Shown here piece after piece: positions 23,439-23,888 of a stretch of 23,888 bases of DNA. The stretch lies in contig DWWI01000190.1 in assembly GCA_019119745.1 (NCBI GenBank), positions 1 to 23,888 of the forward strand, given 5' to 3'. The position numbers and the translations under genes were made by a program. This stretch comes from Candidatus Mediterraneibacter gallistercoris (GTDB taxonomy: Bacteria > Bacillota_A > Clostridia > Lachnospirales > Lachnospiraceae). Numbering within the stretch: the stretch's first letter is position 1; each line of letters begins with the position of its first letter. Under the pieces are notes generated by a model. The model saw only the letters and a list, made by a program, of their open reading frames with translations, searched no databases and had not been told where the DNA came from.

Positions 23439-23888
23439 ATGACGATCAAGGAGATCGCACAGCTGGCCGGAGTATCGAGCGCCGCCGTTTCGAGATATTT
23501 AAACGGCGGCTATGTCAGTGATGAGAAGAAAGAACAGATCCGGAAAGTCATCGAGGAGACCGGATATCAGCCGTCGGCACAGGCGAGGATTCTGCGCACG
23601 AAAAAAGCCTGTCTCGTAGGTGTCGTGGTGCCGAAGATCAATTCGGAATCTATCAGCCGGGTCACGGCCGGGATTGAACAGGTGCTTTCAAGGCGGGGAT
23701 ACCAGATGCTTCTTGCCAGCACGGACAATGATCCGGATAAGGAGATAACATATCTGAAGCTGTTTGAGAATTATCCTGTGGACGGCATCATCCTGATCGG
23801 AACTGTGATCAGTGCAGAACACAGAAAGTTTCTGAAGAATTCTAAAGTTCCTGTAGTAGTGATAGGACAGTACACAAAGTATGCCAAT
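23439..23888 (+). CDS. LacI-family transcriptional regulator (N-terminal 150 residues, cut by window end)
   Basis: The start ATG follows AGGAGG at 23425-23430. The N terminus has the LacI helix-turn-helix and hinge: TIKEIAQLAGVSSAAVSRYL, NGGYVSDEKKEQI, and the hinge-region segment YQPSAQARIL. The periplasmic-binding-protein-like effector domain begins with LVGVVVPKINSESIS, followed by RVTAGIEQVLSRRGYQMLLA. The frame is open to the last base. Target genes are probably sugar-uptake genes beyond the window (family knowledge); it faces away from the dlt-like operon, and nothing links the two functionally. Confidence 0.9.
   Translation, partial: MTIKEIAQLAGVSSAAVSRYLNGGYVSDEKKEQIRKVIEETGYQPSAQARILRTKKACLVGVVVPKINSESISRVTAGIEQVLSRRGYQMLLASTDNDPDKEITYLKLFENYPVDGIILIGTVISAEHRKFLKNSKVPVVVIGQYTKYAN

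Overview
The window looks like a chromosome segment from a low-to-mid GC Gram-positive Clostridia bacterium, most likely a gut Lachnospiraceae. This is inferred from strong AGGAGG-type ribosome sites, TTGAAA/TATAAT promoters, codon use and protein style; there is no marker gene to prove it. Every convincing gene is on the + strand.

Region 1 (1-1818) is mobile-element debris. It holds the end of an IS21-family element (last codons of istA, complete istB, and a right end made of six repeats spaced exactly 24 bp apart). This abuts a truncated reading frame whose 3' half is a broken IS200/IS605 TnpA gene with its hairpin-rich 3' flank.

Region 2 (1819-17318) is the main item of interest: about 15.5 kb with one good promoter in front (1748-1775), short gaps or overlaps between genes, and one strong terminator behind (17425-17448). 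In order it encodes: a double zinc-ribbon coiled-coil protein; an SPFH/band-7 (YdjI-like) protein ending in two zinc ribbons; a four-helix membrane protein; a zinc-ribbon helical protein; two paralogous coiled-coil proteins with C-terminal membrane hairpins; a 62-residue protein overlapping an ~161-residue helical protein; a Ycf46-like AAA+ ATPase; a third member of the coiled-coil/membrane paralogue family; a zinc-ribbon M48 metalloprotease; a membrane-anchored C-type-lectin-like surface protein; and a decayed CPBP-family (CAAX-type) membrane protein. Four proteins share CxxC...CxxC ribbon modules and at least seven intact products look membrane-bound or membrane-associated. I read it as one multi-protein, ATP-driven membrane-surface assembly with its own protease and extracellular domain, possibly envelope stress or defence. 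The function is not established by the sequence.

Region 3 (17552-23204) is a dlt-like operon: DltA-like adenylation enzyme, a fold-III PLP decarboxylase, a DltC-like carrier protein, a DltB-like MBOAT acyltransferase and a DltD-like SGNH protein. The PLP enzyme between the A- and C-type genes is not part of the canonical D-alanylation operon. It suggests that an amino acid, or an amine made from one, is loaded on the carrier and exported to an envelope polymer.

Region 4 (23205-23888) is a short spacer with a promoter and hairpin, then the first 150 codons of a LacI-family regulator that runs off the window.
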